Source of the DNA: DASZTU01 sp035547675
GTDB taxonomy: Bacteria; Pseudomonadota; Alphaproteobacteria; Rhizobiales; Devosiaceae
Reading direction: 5' to 3'
NCBI GenBank assembly: GCA_035547675.1
Contig: DASZUI010000280.1
Location: 1 to 63,098 of the forward strand
DNA length: 63,098 nucleotides
Part shown: positions 35,486-43,760 of the stretch, piece by piece
Layout of the letters: each line of letters starts with the position of its first letter
Numbering within the stretch: position 1 is the stretch's first letter
Notes under the pieces: model-generated
What the model was told of the DNA's origin: nothing
Seen by the model: only the letters and a program-made list of their open reading frames with translations
Database searches by the model: none
Translations under genes and position numbers: made by a program

Positions 35486-36141
35486 TGCACGGCGATCCGG
35501 TAACCGAGCCCTCGGACGGTAGTGATCATATCGCGGCCGAGCTTGCGCCGCAGCCGGCTGACATAGACTTCCACCGCGTTGCTCTCCACCTCGGCGCCGA
35601 ACGCATAAAGGGTGTCCTCCAATTGCCCCTTCGACACGACGGCGCCCGGATGGCGCAGCAGCCGCTCGAGCACCGACCATTCGCGCGCGGTTACATCCGT
35701 CACGGCGCCGCCGCGCAGCACCGCGCGGTGTACGAGGTCGATTTCGAGATCGCCGATTTTGAGCAGCGGATTGGGATTGCCCAGATAGCGGCGGGATACC
35801 GCGGCGACCCTGGCGCTGAGTTCGCTGAGATCGAACGGCTTGACGAGGTAGTCGTCGGCGCCGGCATTGAGCCCGTCGATACGCCAGGAAATCTGATCCA
35901 TCGCCGTGAGGATGATGACCGGCAGCGTCTCCCCCTCCCGCCGCAGCCGCTTCAGGAAATCCAGCCCCCGCCCGTCCGGCAGGTTGAGGTCGAGCAGGAT
36001 CAGGTCGAAAGGCGTGGTCGCCACCGCTGCCTCGGCATCGTCGAGCCGGCGAACCCAGTCGACGGTCTGGCCGTCGGCAGCGACATGGTCGCGCACGGCT
36101 TCACCCAGCGTGGCGTCGTCTTCGATCAACAGGATGCGCAT
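35482..36141 (-). CDS. OmpR-family response regulator
   Basis: 219-residue regulator with receiver domain (phospho-acceptor Asp51 in LILLDLNLPDG; acidic pocket EDD at 7-9; Lys in LVKPFDL) and a C-terminal winged helix (VTAREWSVLERLLRHPG, VEVYVSRLRRKLG). It is the first gene of the operon with the kinase and VIT transporter, and is divergent from the FMN-binding/ApbE/RnfD operon that it may regulate. Confidence 0.93.
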   Translation of the reverse strand: MRILLIEDDATLGEAVRDHVAADGQTVDWVRRLDDAEAAVATTPFDLILLDLNLPDGRGLDFLKRLRREGETLPVIILTAMDQISWRIDGLNAGADDYLVKPFDLSELSARVAAVSRRYLGNPNPLLKIGDLEIDLVHRAVLRGGAVTDVTAREWSVLERLLRHPGAVVSKGQLEDTLYAFGAEVESNAVEVYVSRLRRKLGRDMITTVRGLGYRIAVQ

Positions 36142-36179
36142 CGGTCCTCGCCCGGCGGCTTTCGGCCACCAAGCTTACA

Positions 36180-36216
36180 CCAGCCTGAACGATGGCGCCT
36201 CGGCGCTTCAGGCTGG
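36180..36216. promoter_or_regulatory. Inverted repeat in the two-component / flavin-module divergent promoter
   Basis: CCAGCCTGAA (36180-36189) and TTCAGGCTGG (36207-36216) are a perfect 10-bp inverted repeat with a 17-bp centre, placed between the divergent regulator and flavin-module genes. The right arm also overlaps an 11-bp-spaced TCAGG direct repeat (TCAGGCTGGCG/TCAGGTGAGGC), the kind of phasing used by OmpR-family regulators. Either could be the operator. Confidence 0.4.
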
Positions 36217-36271
36217 CGTCAGGTGAGGCGCACAACATCCCGGCACGATGTTCACCAATCCGGGTTCCACC

Positions 36272-36868
36272 ATGAAGAAGGTCCTGCTGTCCCTGGCCGT
36301 GCTCGCCGCGTCCGGCGCCTATGTGGCGTTCGAACGCGAGCACGGCGGCGATACCGCCAATCTGCCCCTCGGCCCGATGCCCGCGAACTCAGCCGCGCCC
36401 ACCGACGGCGTGACACTCCCTGCCCCGCCGGCGGCGCCGCCCAACGGCAATCTCTCGCCGATGCGCCTGGTCGCCCCGGGTGCCGCGGGCGGCCTCCTGC
36501 CGGTGGCTGATGTCGCGCCGGCGACGAACGGCACGGTCGCCCAGGCACAGGTCGCTGCCGGAGCACTGCGTGACGGCAGCTTCAAGGGACCGTCGGTCGA
36601 CGCCTATTGGGGACGCATTCAGGTCGAAGCGGTGGTGCAAGGCGGCAGGCTCACCGCGGTGCACATGCTGCAATATCCCAGCGACCGCCGCCGGTCACGC
36701 GCCATCAGCGACCAGGTGCTCCCCTATCTCGAGCAGGAGGCCATCGCCAACCAGAGCGCCAATGTCGATACGATCTCGGGCGCCACGCTCACCAGCCAAG
36801 CCTATCAGCGCTCGCTCCAGAGCGCCCTCAAGCAGGCCGGCGGCGCCCAGGGCGGCAACAACGCGTGA
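36272..36868 (+). CDS. FMN-binding domain protein (ApbE substrate), membrane-anchored
   Basis: 198 residues from the ATG at 36272 (MKKVLLSLAVLAASG); an ATG at 36248 would add eight residues. An N-terminal signal/anchor is followed by a Pro/Ala-rich linker and an FMN-binding domain (residues about 95-190). The flavinylation motif D-T-I-S-G-A-T is at 166-172, with Thr172 the expected covalent FMN site. It is followed nine bases later by apbE, the enzyme that attaches FMN. Being exported, it should carry electrons on the periplasmic side. Confidence 0.87.
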   Translation: MKKVLLSLAVLAASGAYVAFEREHGGDTANLPLGPMPANSAAPTDGVTLPAPPAAPPNGNLSPMRLVAPGAAGGLLPVADVAPATNGTVAQAQVAAGALRDGSFKGPSVDAYWGRIQVEAVVQGGRLTAVHMLQYPSDRRRSRAISDQVLPYLEQEAIANQSANVDTISGATLTSQAYQRSLQSALKQAGGAQGGNNA

Positions 36869-36877
36869 GATGCGGCG

Positions 36878-37612
36878 ATGCGTGAGACCCGGCTGATCAT
36901 GGGCATGCCGATCACCATCGATGCAGCCAATCCGGACGCCGTCGCCGCCGCTTTCGCCTGGTTCGAAGAGGTCGACGCCCGCTTCAGCCCCTTCAAGCCG
37001 GAAAGCGAGGTGTCGGCGCTCAACCGCTGCGAAATCGCGCCCGAGGCGGTGAGCGCGGACACGCGCGAGGTGCTGGAGCTCGCCGAAGCCACGCGAATTG
37101 CGACCGACGGCTATTTCGACATCATGCGCCCCGACGGCCGGATGGATCCTTCGGGGATCGTCAAGGGCTGGGCCATCCGCAAGGCGGCCCGGCTGATCGC
37201 CGCGATGGGGCTTTCGGACTATTGCGTGGAAGCCGGCGGCGACGTGCAATGCGCCGGCCATAACGATCTCGGCGCGCCGTGGCGGGTCGGCATCCGCAAT
37301 CCGTTCGACGAAACCCGGATCGTCAAGGTGCTGCAGCCGGGCAATGCCGGTGTTGCGACTTCGGGCAGCTATGTGCGGGGCGCCCATATTTACGATCCGC
37401 ACGCGCCAAGCGCGGTCTTGTCGGAAATCGTCGGCCTGACGGTGGTCGCCGGCGACATCTGCGACGCGGACCGCTTCGCTACCGCCGCCTTCGCCATGGG
37501 GCGCGACGGTATCGGCTTCATCGAGGCGACGCCGGGGCTCGAAGGCTACGCCATCGACCGGCACGGCACCGCCACCATGACAAGCGGCTTTCGGAGGCTG
37601 GAAGCCCGATGA
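36878..37612 (+). CDS. apbE: FAD:protein FMN transferase
   Basis: 244-residue ApbE-family enzyme that transfers FMN from FAD to a threonine of extracytoplasmic flavoproteins. Family blocks are visible: FEEVDARFSPFKPESEVSALN, GYFDIMRPDGRMDPSGIVKG, CVEAGGDVQCAG, and the metal-binding end ADRFATAAFAMG. It is shorter than the 320-350-residue lipoprotein forms and lacks an obvious signal peptide, so its compartment is uncertain. It sits between its likely substrate (36272) and the RnfD-like fusion gene, which it overlaps by four bases. Confidence 0.9.
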   Translation: MRETRLIMGMPITIDAANPDAVAAAFAWFEEVDARFSPFKPESEVSALNRCEIAPEAVSADTREVLELAEATRIATDGYFDIMRPDGRMDPSGIVKGWAIRKAARLIAAMGLSDYCVEAGGDVQCAGHNDLGAPWRVGIRNPFDETRIVKVLQPGNAGVATSGSYVRGAHIYDPHAPSAVLSEIVGLTVVAGDICDADRFATAAFAMGRDGIGFIEATPGLEGYAIDRHGTATMTSGFRRLEAR

Positions 37613-39129
37613 TCGACTTCATCGATGCCATCACCAACCGGATAACGATGTACCGGCTGGTGCTCTATTATCTGGGTGCGCTGGCGGCCGCGGCGTTTCT
37701 GCTCGGCCTGTTCAAGCTGGTCCCCGTCGATCCGGCGGCACTTCTATGGTCGACGGTTTTGCTTACCGCGGCCTGCCTCCTCGTCAACCAGCTCTTCGCC
37801 TGGGTTTTCCGGGCGGTACCCAATGTGGAGAGCGTCTACATCACCGCGCTCATCCTGGCCCTGATCGTCGATCCGGTTCAGCCGGCCAATCTCGAAGGCG
37901 ACGGCCTGCTCGTTGCCGTCGCGGTCTGGGCAACGGCCTCCAAATACATGCTCTCGGTCCGCCGCCGGCACGTCTTCAACCCGGCGGCTTTCGGCGTGGC
38001 GCTGGCCGGCTTCGCCGTCGACCAGCCGGCGAGCTGGTGGGTCTCGGGCGTGGTGCCGCTGCTGCCGCTCGTGCTGGTCGGCGGCCTGCTGGTGACGCGA
38101 AAGCTTCGCCGCTTCGACCTCGTAATCGTGTTCGCGCTGGTGAATATCGCGGCAACGCTCCTGACCTCAGCGCCGGCGGATTATGCGACCCAGCTCGAAG
38201 GCACCTTCCTCCGCTCGCCGTTCTTCTTCTTCGCCTTCGTCATGCTGACCGAGCCGCTGACGGCCCCGCAGCACAAGCTGTGGCGGCTCGCCTATGGCGC
38301 GCTGGTGGGCTTTCTCGCCTCGCCCAATATCGCGATCGCCGGCTTCTACTTCGCCCCCGAAACCGCTCTTCTGGTCGGCAATCTGCTGACGCTGGCGGTG
38401 AGCCCGGCCGGCCGGACGACGCTGACGCTGGAGCGCATCGAGGAAGCGGGCAAGAACGTCTTCGATTTCGTGTTCCGCGCCGACCGTCGGCTTGCTTTCG
38501 CCGCCGGCCAATATCTTGAATGGACCATTCCGCTGCGCCACCCCGACGATCGCGGCAATCGACGCTACTTCACCATCGCCTCGGGGCCGTCCGAGGCCGA
38601 GGTGCGGCTGGGGGTGAAATTCTATCCCGGGGGCAGCGCCTTCAAGCGGCGTCTGGCGGCGCTCAGGCCAGGAGATACGATTTCGGCCTCGCAGCTCGCC
38701 GGCAGCTTCACCCTCCCCGCCAGGCGCGCGACGAAGATCGCCTTCATCGCCGGCGGCATAGGCATTACGCCGTTCCGCTCCATGCTCGTCGAGGAACTGG
38801 CGGCATCCGGCAGCCTCAGGCCGATCACGATACTCTATGGCTGCAACAGCGCCGCCGATATTGCCTATCGCGACGTGCTGGAAGCCGCCCGCGAACGCCT
38901 CGGCATACCGACGCACTATGTCGTCATGGATGGCGAGGGCGCCGAACCGGGCATGTCGGTGGGGGTGATCGATGCCGACACGATCGGCACCCATATTCCC
39001 GATTATGCCGACCGCCTGTTCTACATCTCGGGGCCGCAGCCGATGGTCGCGGCGGTCAGGCGGATTCTACGCGGCATGGGCGTGCCGCCCTGGCGCATCC
39101 GCACCGATTTCTTCCCCGGCCTCGCCTGA
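37609..39129 (+). CDS. RnfD/NqrB-like membrane domain fused to a ferredoxin-reductase module
   Basis: 506 residues from an ATG overlapping the apbE stop. Residues 1-265 hold eight to nine membrane helices of the RnfD/NqrB type, with SKYMLSVRRRHVFNPAAFGV and AFVMLTEPLTAPQHKLW. Residues 270-506 are an FAD/NAD(P) reductase (RRYFTIASG at 318-326; AGGIGITPF at 381-389; SGPQPMVAAV near the end). I see no SGAT-type flavinylation motif in the membrane half. The fusion should oxidise NAD(P)H in the cytoplasm and pass electrons across the membrane to the FMN protein encoded upstream. Confidence 0.87.
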   Translation: MIDFIDAITNRITMYRLVLYYLGALAAAAFLLGLFKLVPVDPAALLWSTVLLTAACLLVNQLFAWVFRAVPNVESVYITALILALIVDPVQPANLEGDGLLVAVAVWATASKYMLSVRRRHVFNPAAFGVALAGFAVDQPASWWVSGVVPLLPLVLVGGLLVTRKLRRFDLVIVFALVNIAATLLTSAPADYATQLEGTFLRSPFFFFAFVMLTEPLTAPQHKLWRLAYGALVGFLASPNIAIAGFYFAPETALLVGNLLTLAVSPAGRTTLTLERIEEAGKNVFDFVFRADRRLAFAAGQYLEWTIPLRHPDDRGNRRYFTIASGPSEAEVRLGVKFYPGGSAFKRRLAALRPGDTISASQLAGSFTLPARRATKIAFIAGGIGITPFRSMLVEELAASGSLRPITILYGCNSAADIAYRDVLEAARERLGIPTHYVVMDGEGAEPGMSVGVIDADTIGTHIPDYADRLFYISGPQPMVAAVRRILRGMGVPPWRIRTDFFPGLA

Positions 39130-39156
39130 GAGCCGGACTCCTCCCTGAACTTGCAA

Positions 39157-39732
39157 ATGAGCACGAGCATGTCCTCCGTGAATGATCCCATGTCCCTCAA
39201 GTCCTATGATCGCGTGACCATCGCCTTCCACTGGCTTACCGTTGCGCTCGTCGCATTCCTGCTCGGCACCGCCTGGCTCTGGCGCTACACGCCACGCGAA
39301 TGGCACCTGCACCGTCTCGAAGGGCTGCACATGTCGTTCGGCATCGTCTTCGCGGTTGTCGTCGTCGCCCGGTTGCTTTGGCGCGCCTTGGCCGGCCGCC
39401 GCCTGCCGGCCGCCAATTCCGGCCTGATGGATGTCGCCGCGCGGGCCGTGCATTGGCTGCTTTACGCATTGCTGGCTCTCGAGGCCGCGCTCGGCATCTT
39501 CCTGGGCTGGCTCAACGACGAAGGCAAACTGTCGTTCTTCGGCCTATTCGATATCCCCAATCCGTTCACGCCAGATCGCGCAACCGGCCACGCCCTGGAA
39601 AACCTTCACGACCTCACCGCCTGGGCGATCGCGATCCTCGTCGTCGGGCACGCCGGCGCCGCACTGTTTCACCACTATGTGCTGAAGGATCGGCTGCTGA
39701 ACCGCATGTCGCCGGCTGGCACCGCGGCGTGA
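39157..39732 (+). CDS. Cytochrome b561-family membrane protein
   Basis: 191-residue dihaem b-type cytochrome with four membrane helices. Candidate haem ligands are the histidines in IAFHWLTV, LEGLHMSFG, AVHWLLYALL and ENLHDLTAWAI. Start is uncertain: ATGs at 39157, 39169 and 39190 are all in frame without a clear ribosome binding site, and the family usually begins near SLKSYDRVTIAFHW. It follows the RnfD-reductase gene by 27 bases and probably adds a quinone- or electron-transfer step to the flavin module. Confidence 0.87.
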   Translation: MSTSMSSVNDPMSLKSYDRVTIAFHWLTVALVAFLLGTAWLWRYTPREWHLHRLEGLHMSFGIVFAVVVVARLLWRALAGRRLPAANSGLMDVAARAVHWLLYALLALEAALGIFLGWLNDEGKLSFFGLFDIPNPFTPDRATGHALENLHDLTAWAIAILVVGHAGAALFHHYVLKDRLLNRMSPAGTAA

Positions 39733-39973
39733 TGGATGGCGGCCGGGCCTCGGGCCCGACCACTCGTCGCGTTCACGTCACCTTGAGCAGGGTCCACATG
39801 CCAGCCTTTGCTGGCTCATGTCGTAAGGCAGGGGCGTGCTGCTATCGGCCAGCTTCACCACCACCGTTTCACGGACCAGCCCCGCAGAAGCTTCTTGAGG
39901 TTGAAGGTGACGGAAAAAGGCAATTCCGTTCGCCATCCGGAAATGCTCTGTTCGACGCGGGGGGAGGCAGACC
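39733..39973. other. Intergenic stretch without assigned gene
   Basis: 241 bases between the b561 and chromate transporter genes. It contains a GCCAGC-CTTT-GCTGGC hairpin (39800-39815) without a T-tract. On the minus strand at about 39870-39960, one frame reads VTFNLKKLLRGWSVKRWW and stops, which has the look of a decayed protein C-terminus, possibly a transposase; I cannot assign it. GGGGGAGG at 39961-39968 is the ribosome binding site of the next gene. Confidence 0.3.
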
Positions 39974-41191
39974 ATGGATGAGGCGCCCGAAAATGCGAGC
40001 CGCGCGGGTACTGCCGGCGAAGTATTCGGCACCTTCCTGCGGCTCGGTCTCACCTCGTTCGGAGGACCTGTTGCCCATCTCGGCTACTTCCGGACCGAAC
40101 TGGTACTGCGCCGCCGCTGGCTCGACGAGCGGGCCTATGCCGATCTCATCGCGCTCTGCCAGTTCCTGCCCGGCCCGGCCAGCAGCCAGGTCGGCTTCGC
40201 GCTGGGCCTCCGCCGCGCCGGCCTCTTCGGGGCGCTCGCTGCATGGACCGGGTTCACGCTACCGTCGGCCATCCTGCTTGTCGCTTTCGCCTACGCCACC
40301 TCGGCGCTCACGGGGCCGATCGCGGGCGGCCTGCTGCACGGCCTGAAACTGGTCGCTGTGGCGGTCGTGGCGCAGGCGGTCTGGGGCATGGCTCGGAGCC
40401 TGGCACCCGATCGGCAACGCGCCGGGATCGCGCTCGCCGCCGTGCTGATCGCAACCTTCGCGCCGGTCTCGGTCGGCCAGATCGCTGCGATCGGCCTCGG
40501 CGGTCTTGCCGGCCTCTGGCTCTGCCGGCAAACGGACGAGCCTGCTGCCGACCAGCTCGGTTTCCGCGTTCCACGATCGCTCGGCATCGCCGCGCTGACG
40601 GTTTTCACGATTCTGCTCGTCGCCCCACCGCTCATAGGGGCGGCGACAAAATGGCAAGGACTGGCCGTTTTCGATGCGTTTTATCGCTCGGGTGCCTTGG
40701 TCTTCGGCGGCGGTCATGTCGTGCTGCCGCTGCTGCAGGCCGCCGTGGTGCAGCCGGGCTGGGTGAGCCAGGGCGACTTTCTCGCCGGTTATGGCGCAGC
40801 CCAGGCAGTGCCCGGTCCGCTCTTCACCTTCGCAGCCTATCTCGGCACCGTCATGCACCCGTGGCCGAATGGAATAATCGGGGCCATTGTGAGCCTGGCG
40901 GGCATCTTCCTGCCGGGCCTGCTGCTGCTTGTCGGGACGCTGCCCTTCTGGGATGCCTTCCGCCGCTATCGCTCGGCGCAAGCGGCCATGCGCGGCGCCA
41001 ACGCGGCCGTCGTCGGCATCCTCGCCGCTGCGCTTTACGACCCGATCTGGACGAACGCCGTCCTTCGCCCGGCCGACTTTGCGATAGCACTGGCAGGCTT
41101 TCTGTTGCTCACCGTCTGGAAGGTGCCGCCTTGGGTGGTTGTCGTGCTGCTGGCGGCAACAGGACTCCTGACATTCACACCTGCGCCGTGA
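39974..41191 (+). CDS. chrA: Chromate transporter, ChrA family (two-domain form)
   Basis: 405-residue membrane protein with the two homologous CHR domains. The first has FLRLGLTSFGGPVAHLGYFR and LCQFLPGPASSQVGFALG; the second has FYRSGALVFGGGHVVLPLLQ and GYGAAQAVPGPLFTFAAYLG. Ten to twelve hydrophobic segments are present. ChrA proteins export chromate by antiport; several homologues have no proven substrate. It starts at an ATG with GGGGGAGG upstream and stands alone, convergent with the CBS-BON gene. Confidence 0.92.
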   Translation: MDEAPENASRAGTAGEVFGTFLRLGLTSFGGPVAHLGYFRTELVLRRRWLDERAYADLIALCQFLPGPASSQVGFALGLRRAGLFGALAAWTGFTLPSAILLVAFAYATSALTGPIAGGLLHGLKLVAVAVVAQAVWGMARSLAPDRQRAGIALAAVLIATFAPVSVGQIAAIGLGGLAGLWLCRQTDEPAADQLGFRVPRSLGIAALTVFTILLVAPPLIGAATKWQGLAVFDAFYRSGALVFGGGHVVLPLLQAAVVQPGWVSQGDFLAGYGAAQAVPGPLFTFAAYLGTVMHPWPNGIIGAIVSLAGIFLPGLLLLVGTLPFWDAFRRYRSAQAAMRGANAAVVGILAAALYDPIWTNAVLRPADFAIALAGFLLLTVWKVPPWVVVVLLAATGLLTFTPAP

Positions 41192-41211
41192 CCCACGTCC
41201 TTTCTTGTGTC

Positions 41212-41247
41212 CACGTTCTGACTCAGCCAGAACGTGAAATGCTCTAG
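41212..41247. repeat. Palindromic repeat, solo right end (copy 3), terminator-like
   Basis: 36 bases matching the right end of the element at 33291 (positions 33357-33392) in length and in the AACGTGAAATGCTCTAG end. It contains a perfect 9-bp stem CACGTTCTG / CAGAACGTG. It lies between chrA and the convergent CBS-BON gene, ending three bases before the latter's stop. It probably works as a bidirectional terminator. Confidence 0.65.
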
Positions 41248-41250
41248 TCG

Positions 41251-42000
41251 TCAGGCCACCATGTTGGCGGCCGGGCCCGGCTCCTGCTCCTCGCCTTCCG
41301 GCGTCAGCACCAGCCCCGACATCGGCTCGATCCAGACCAGATGGTCAGTAAGTCGCTTTACGCCGGGCGTGTTCTCCACCAGCACCTTGATCGCGGTGCG
41401 CTGCCGCTCGTCGAATATGGTCCCGTCGAGGTCGACCACACCGTCTCGGACGCTGATCTTGATGCTGTCGAGCCCTATCCAGGGCTGGCTTTTCAGCTGC
41501 GCGAGGATAGTTGCCGTGATCTGCGCATCATCCGCCGCCGGTGCCTGCCGCGAAAGCGCCTCGTAGAGCGACCTCACGATATCCGACCGGGCAATGATGC
41601 CCACGATTTGCCCGGCCGCGTCGACAACCGGCAGCCGCTTGACGTGGTGCTTCTCCATCAGCTCCACGGCGGCCTCCAGAGAGGCGTCGGCGGACACCGT
41701 GACCGGACCGCCGGACATGATCTCCCCAATTTTGCGGCCATGCGTATGCACGTAGTTGTCCGCCAGCTTGCCCGAGCTCGTCAGGAAGGAGAGCCAGCCC
41801 GGTCGTCCTTCCTCCTCGGTGCCCAGCTCGGCACGCCGCAGCAGGTCGCCCTCGGTCAGCATGCCGACCACGCGATGGTTCTCGTCCAGCACAGGCAGCC
41901 CGCTGATCCGATGGTCGACCATCAGCTTCAACGCCTGCAGGATGGGTGCCTCTGGCGTGGTGCCCGTAATCTGCTTGGTCATCACTTCCTGCACGCGCAT
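41251..42000 (-). CDS. CBS-pair and BON domain protein
   Basis: 249 residues: two CBS motifs (about 7-60, VQEVMTKQITGTTPEAPILQ; and 90-150, IGEIMSGGPVTVSADASLEA) followed by a BON domain (about 165-235, IKISVRDGVVDLDGTIFDER). CBS pairs bind adenine nucleotides; BON domains bind phospholipid or partner proteins. The protein has no signal peptide and is probably a cytoplasmic energy-state sensor. It is divergent from a BON-repeat gene, with a perfect FNR/FixK box 62 bp upstream of its start, so low-oxygen induction is likely. Confidence 0.9.
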   Translation of the reverse strand: MRVQEVMTKQITGTTPEAPILQALKLMVDHRISGLPVLDENHRVVGMLTEGDLLRRAELGTEEEGRPGWLSFLTSSGKLADNYVHTHGRKIGEIMSGGPVTVSADASLEAAVELMEKHHVKRLPVVDAAGQIVGIIARSDIVRSLYEALSRQAPAADDAQITATILAQLKSQPWIGLDSIKISVRDGVVDLDGTIFDERQRTAIKVLVENTPGVKRLTDHLVWIEPMSGLVLTPEGEEQEPGPAANMVA

Positions 42001-42061
42001 TTCGATCTCCTGAGTAGTTCGACGTCTCGATCCTCCTTAGGCCGCGCTGCGGGCCGTACAA

Positions 42062-42075
42062 TTGATCCCGATCAA
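42062..42075. promoter_or_regulatory. FNR/FixK box (perfect)
   Basis: TTGATCCCGATCAA matches TTGAT-N4-ATCAA exactly. It lies in the divergent region, 62 bp upstream of the CBS-BON start and 216 bp upstream of the BON-repeat start, so it most likely drives the CBS-BON gene from an activator position. The FixK-type protein encoded at 43871 is the obvious candidate ligand. Confidence 0.75.
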
Positions 42076-42290
42076 TCCGACGGGCAGGCGGGTGTGCTGG
42101 TTTGTGAGCGGACGACGCGGCTATCCGAAGCGCCGGAACCGCCCGCTACAGCCGCGGAAGCCCCACCGCCCGAGCCGCCGATGCCAGGCTCGGAAAACTG
42201 ACCCGCCCGCGCGCCCTAGCGGTTGATCCAGCGCAAGGCGCACCTCAAGACCGGCGCGAATATCGGCCGGCAACTCAACGGAGGAAAGCC

Positions 42291-42938
42291 ATGAACGACC
42301 TCGACCTCAAGGAACTCGTCGAGAGTGAACTCGAATTCGACACCAGCCTCGACGCCTCCGGCATTGGCGTGACGGTAGAGAACGGCATCGTCACCCTCAG
42401 CGGCCATGTCGGCACCTATGCGGAAAAGCTTGCGGCCGAGCACTGTGCCGCCCGCATCCGGGGGGTGCGCGGCCTGGCGCAGGAGATCACCGTCCGCTAC
42501 GCGAACCATAAACGGGTGGCTGACGACGAGATCGCGGCCCGCGCGGTCCGGATCATCGACTGGGATACCACGATCCCCGACGACGCGGTGCAGGTGAAGG
42601 TGCAGAACGGCTGGGTCACGCTCAGCGGGGAAGTCAACTGGGGTTTCGAGCGCGCTGCCGCAGAGCAGGCAGTGCAGAAGCTCGGCGGCGTTCTCGGCAT
42701 CGCCAACGCCATCACGGTCCGCCCGCATGCCGAGCGGTCCGATATCCGTCGCCGGATCGAGCAGGCCATGCTGCGCGACGCCGACCTCAGGGCTGACCGT
42801 ATTCATGTCGATGTCACCGGCGGCCGCGTCACCCTGACCGGCACCGTCGAGGCCTGGCACGATCGCAGCGTTGCCGAACGCGCCGCCTGGGCTACCCCCG
42901 GCGTGCAGGAAGTGGAGGACCGGCTTACGGTTCTCTAG
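42291..42938 (+). CDS. Triple BON-domain protein
   Basis: 215-residue protein built of three BON repeats, about residues 3-70, 78-145 and 148-214. Each ends in a GxVTLSGxV-type strand (GIVTLSGHVG, GWVTLSGEVN, GRVTLTGTVE). No signal peptide or membrane segment is visible, so it is probably cytoplasmic, unlike OsmY. BON-repeat proteins of this type occur in stress islands with CBS and universal stress proteins. GGAGGAAAGCC precedes the ATG. Confidence 0.88.
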   Translation: MNDLDLKELVESELEFDTSLDASGIGVTVENGIVTLSGHVGTYAEKLAAEHCAARIRGVRGLAQEITVRYANHKRVADDEIAARAVRIIDWDTTIPDDAVQVKVQNGWVTLSGEVNWGFERAAAEQAVQKLGGVLGIANAITVRPHAERSDIRRRIEQAMLRDADLRADRIHVDVTGGRVTLTGTVEAWHDRSVAERAAWATPGVQEVEDRLTVL

Positions 42939-42997
42939 CGCCGGGCAATGGTCGGCCTACCGCCGCCCATGGTGGCGCCGACCAGCTTCGCCGGCCG

Positions 42998-43738
42998 CTA
43001 CGGTTCCGTGCGGCCGGCGAAGACATAGCCGACGCCTCGCACCGACTTGATCAGGCGAGGCTCCGCGGGAACTTCTTCGATCTTCTTACGCAACCGGGCG
43101 ATCTGCGCGTCGATGGTGCGATCGAACGCGTCCCAGTTCCGGCCCCGCGTCAGCTCCATCAGCATATCGCGCGTCATAACCCGCCCCGGGTGGCGCACGA
43201 AGGTCACCAGCATGTCGAATTCACCCGTCGTGAGCTCGACATGGCCGCCGGCGGCATTGGTCAGCTCCCGGCGTCCGATATCCAGCAGCCACCCGTCGAA
43301 GCGATAGACCTCCGCTGGTGGCGTTTCCGCCGCCACCGGAGCAGCCGCCGGCCGACGCCGCCGCAACACGCTGCGCACCCGGGCGAGCACTTCCCGCAGG
43401 TGAAACGGCTTGGCGATGTAGTCGTCCGCGCCGATCTCGAGCCCGACAACGCGATCCGTCACGTCGTCCCGACCCGTCAGCATAATGATCGGCAGGTCGG
43501 AATGCGCCCGCACTTCGCGCGCCAGTGCGTAGCCGTCCTGGCCCGGGAGCACGACGTCGAGCAGGATCAGGTCGACATCCCTCCCCGCCAGCACGCGCCG
43601 CAGGCCGACGCCGTCTGGCACCGCCGTGACCCTATACCCCTCGTCCTCGAAGTAGCGGACGAGCATCTGCCTGACCCGGCTATCGTCGTCGACAACCAGA
43701 ATATGCCCGGACCGCAAATCGGGCGCTGTATCTGACAT
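42998..43738 (-). CDS. OmpR-family response regulator
   Basis: 246-residue regulator with receiver (acidic residues DDD at 17-19, phospho-acceptor Asp61 in LILLDVVLPGQDG, Lys in IAKPFHLREVL) and winged-helix output (VELTTGEFDMLVTFVRHPG, IDAQIARLRKKIEE). No kinase gene is adjacent in the same operon; the hybrid FixL-like kinase at 44623 is the nearest candidate partner. Phased CTGT repeats lie just upstream of its start, suggesting autoregulation together with control of the divergent FixK-type gene. Confidence 0.92.
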   Translation of the reverse strand: MSDTAPDLRSGHILVVDDDSRVRQMLVRYFEDEGYRVTAVPDGVGLRRVLAGRDVDLILLDVVLPGQDGYALAREVRAHSDLPIIMLTGRDDVTDRVVGLEIGADDYIAKPFHLREVLARVRSVLRRRRPAAAPVAAETPPAEVYRFDGWLLDIGRRELTNAAGGHVELTTGEFDMLVTFVRHPGRVMTRDMLMELTRGRNWDAFDRTIDAQIARLRKKIEEVPAEPRLIKSVRGVGYVFAGRTEP

Positions 43739-43760
43739 TGGCTAGATTGGCTTGGTATCC

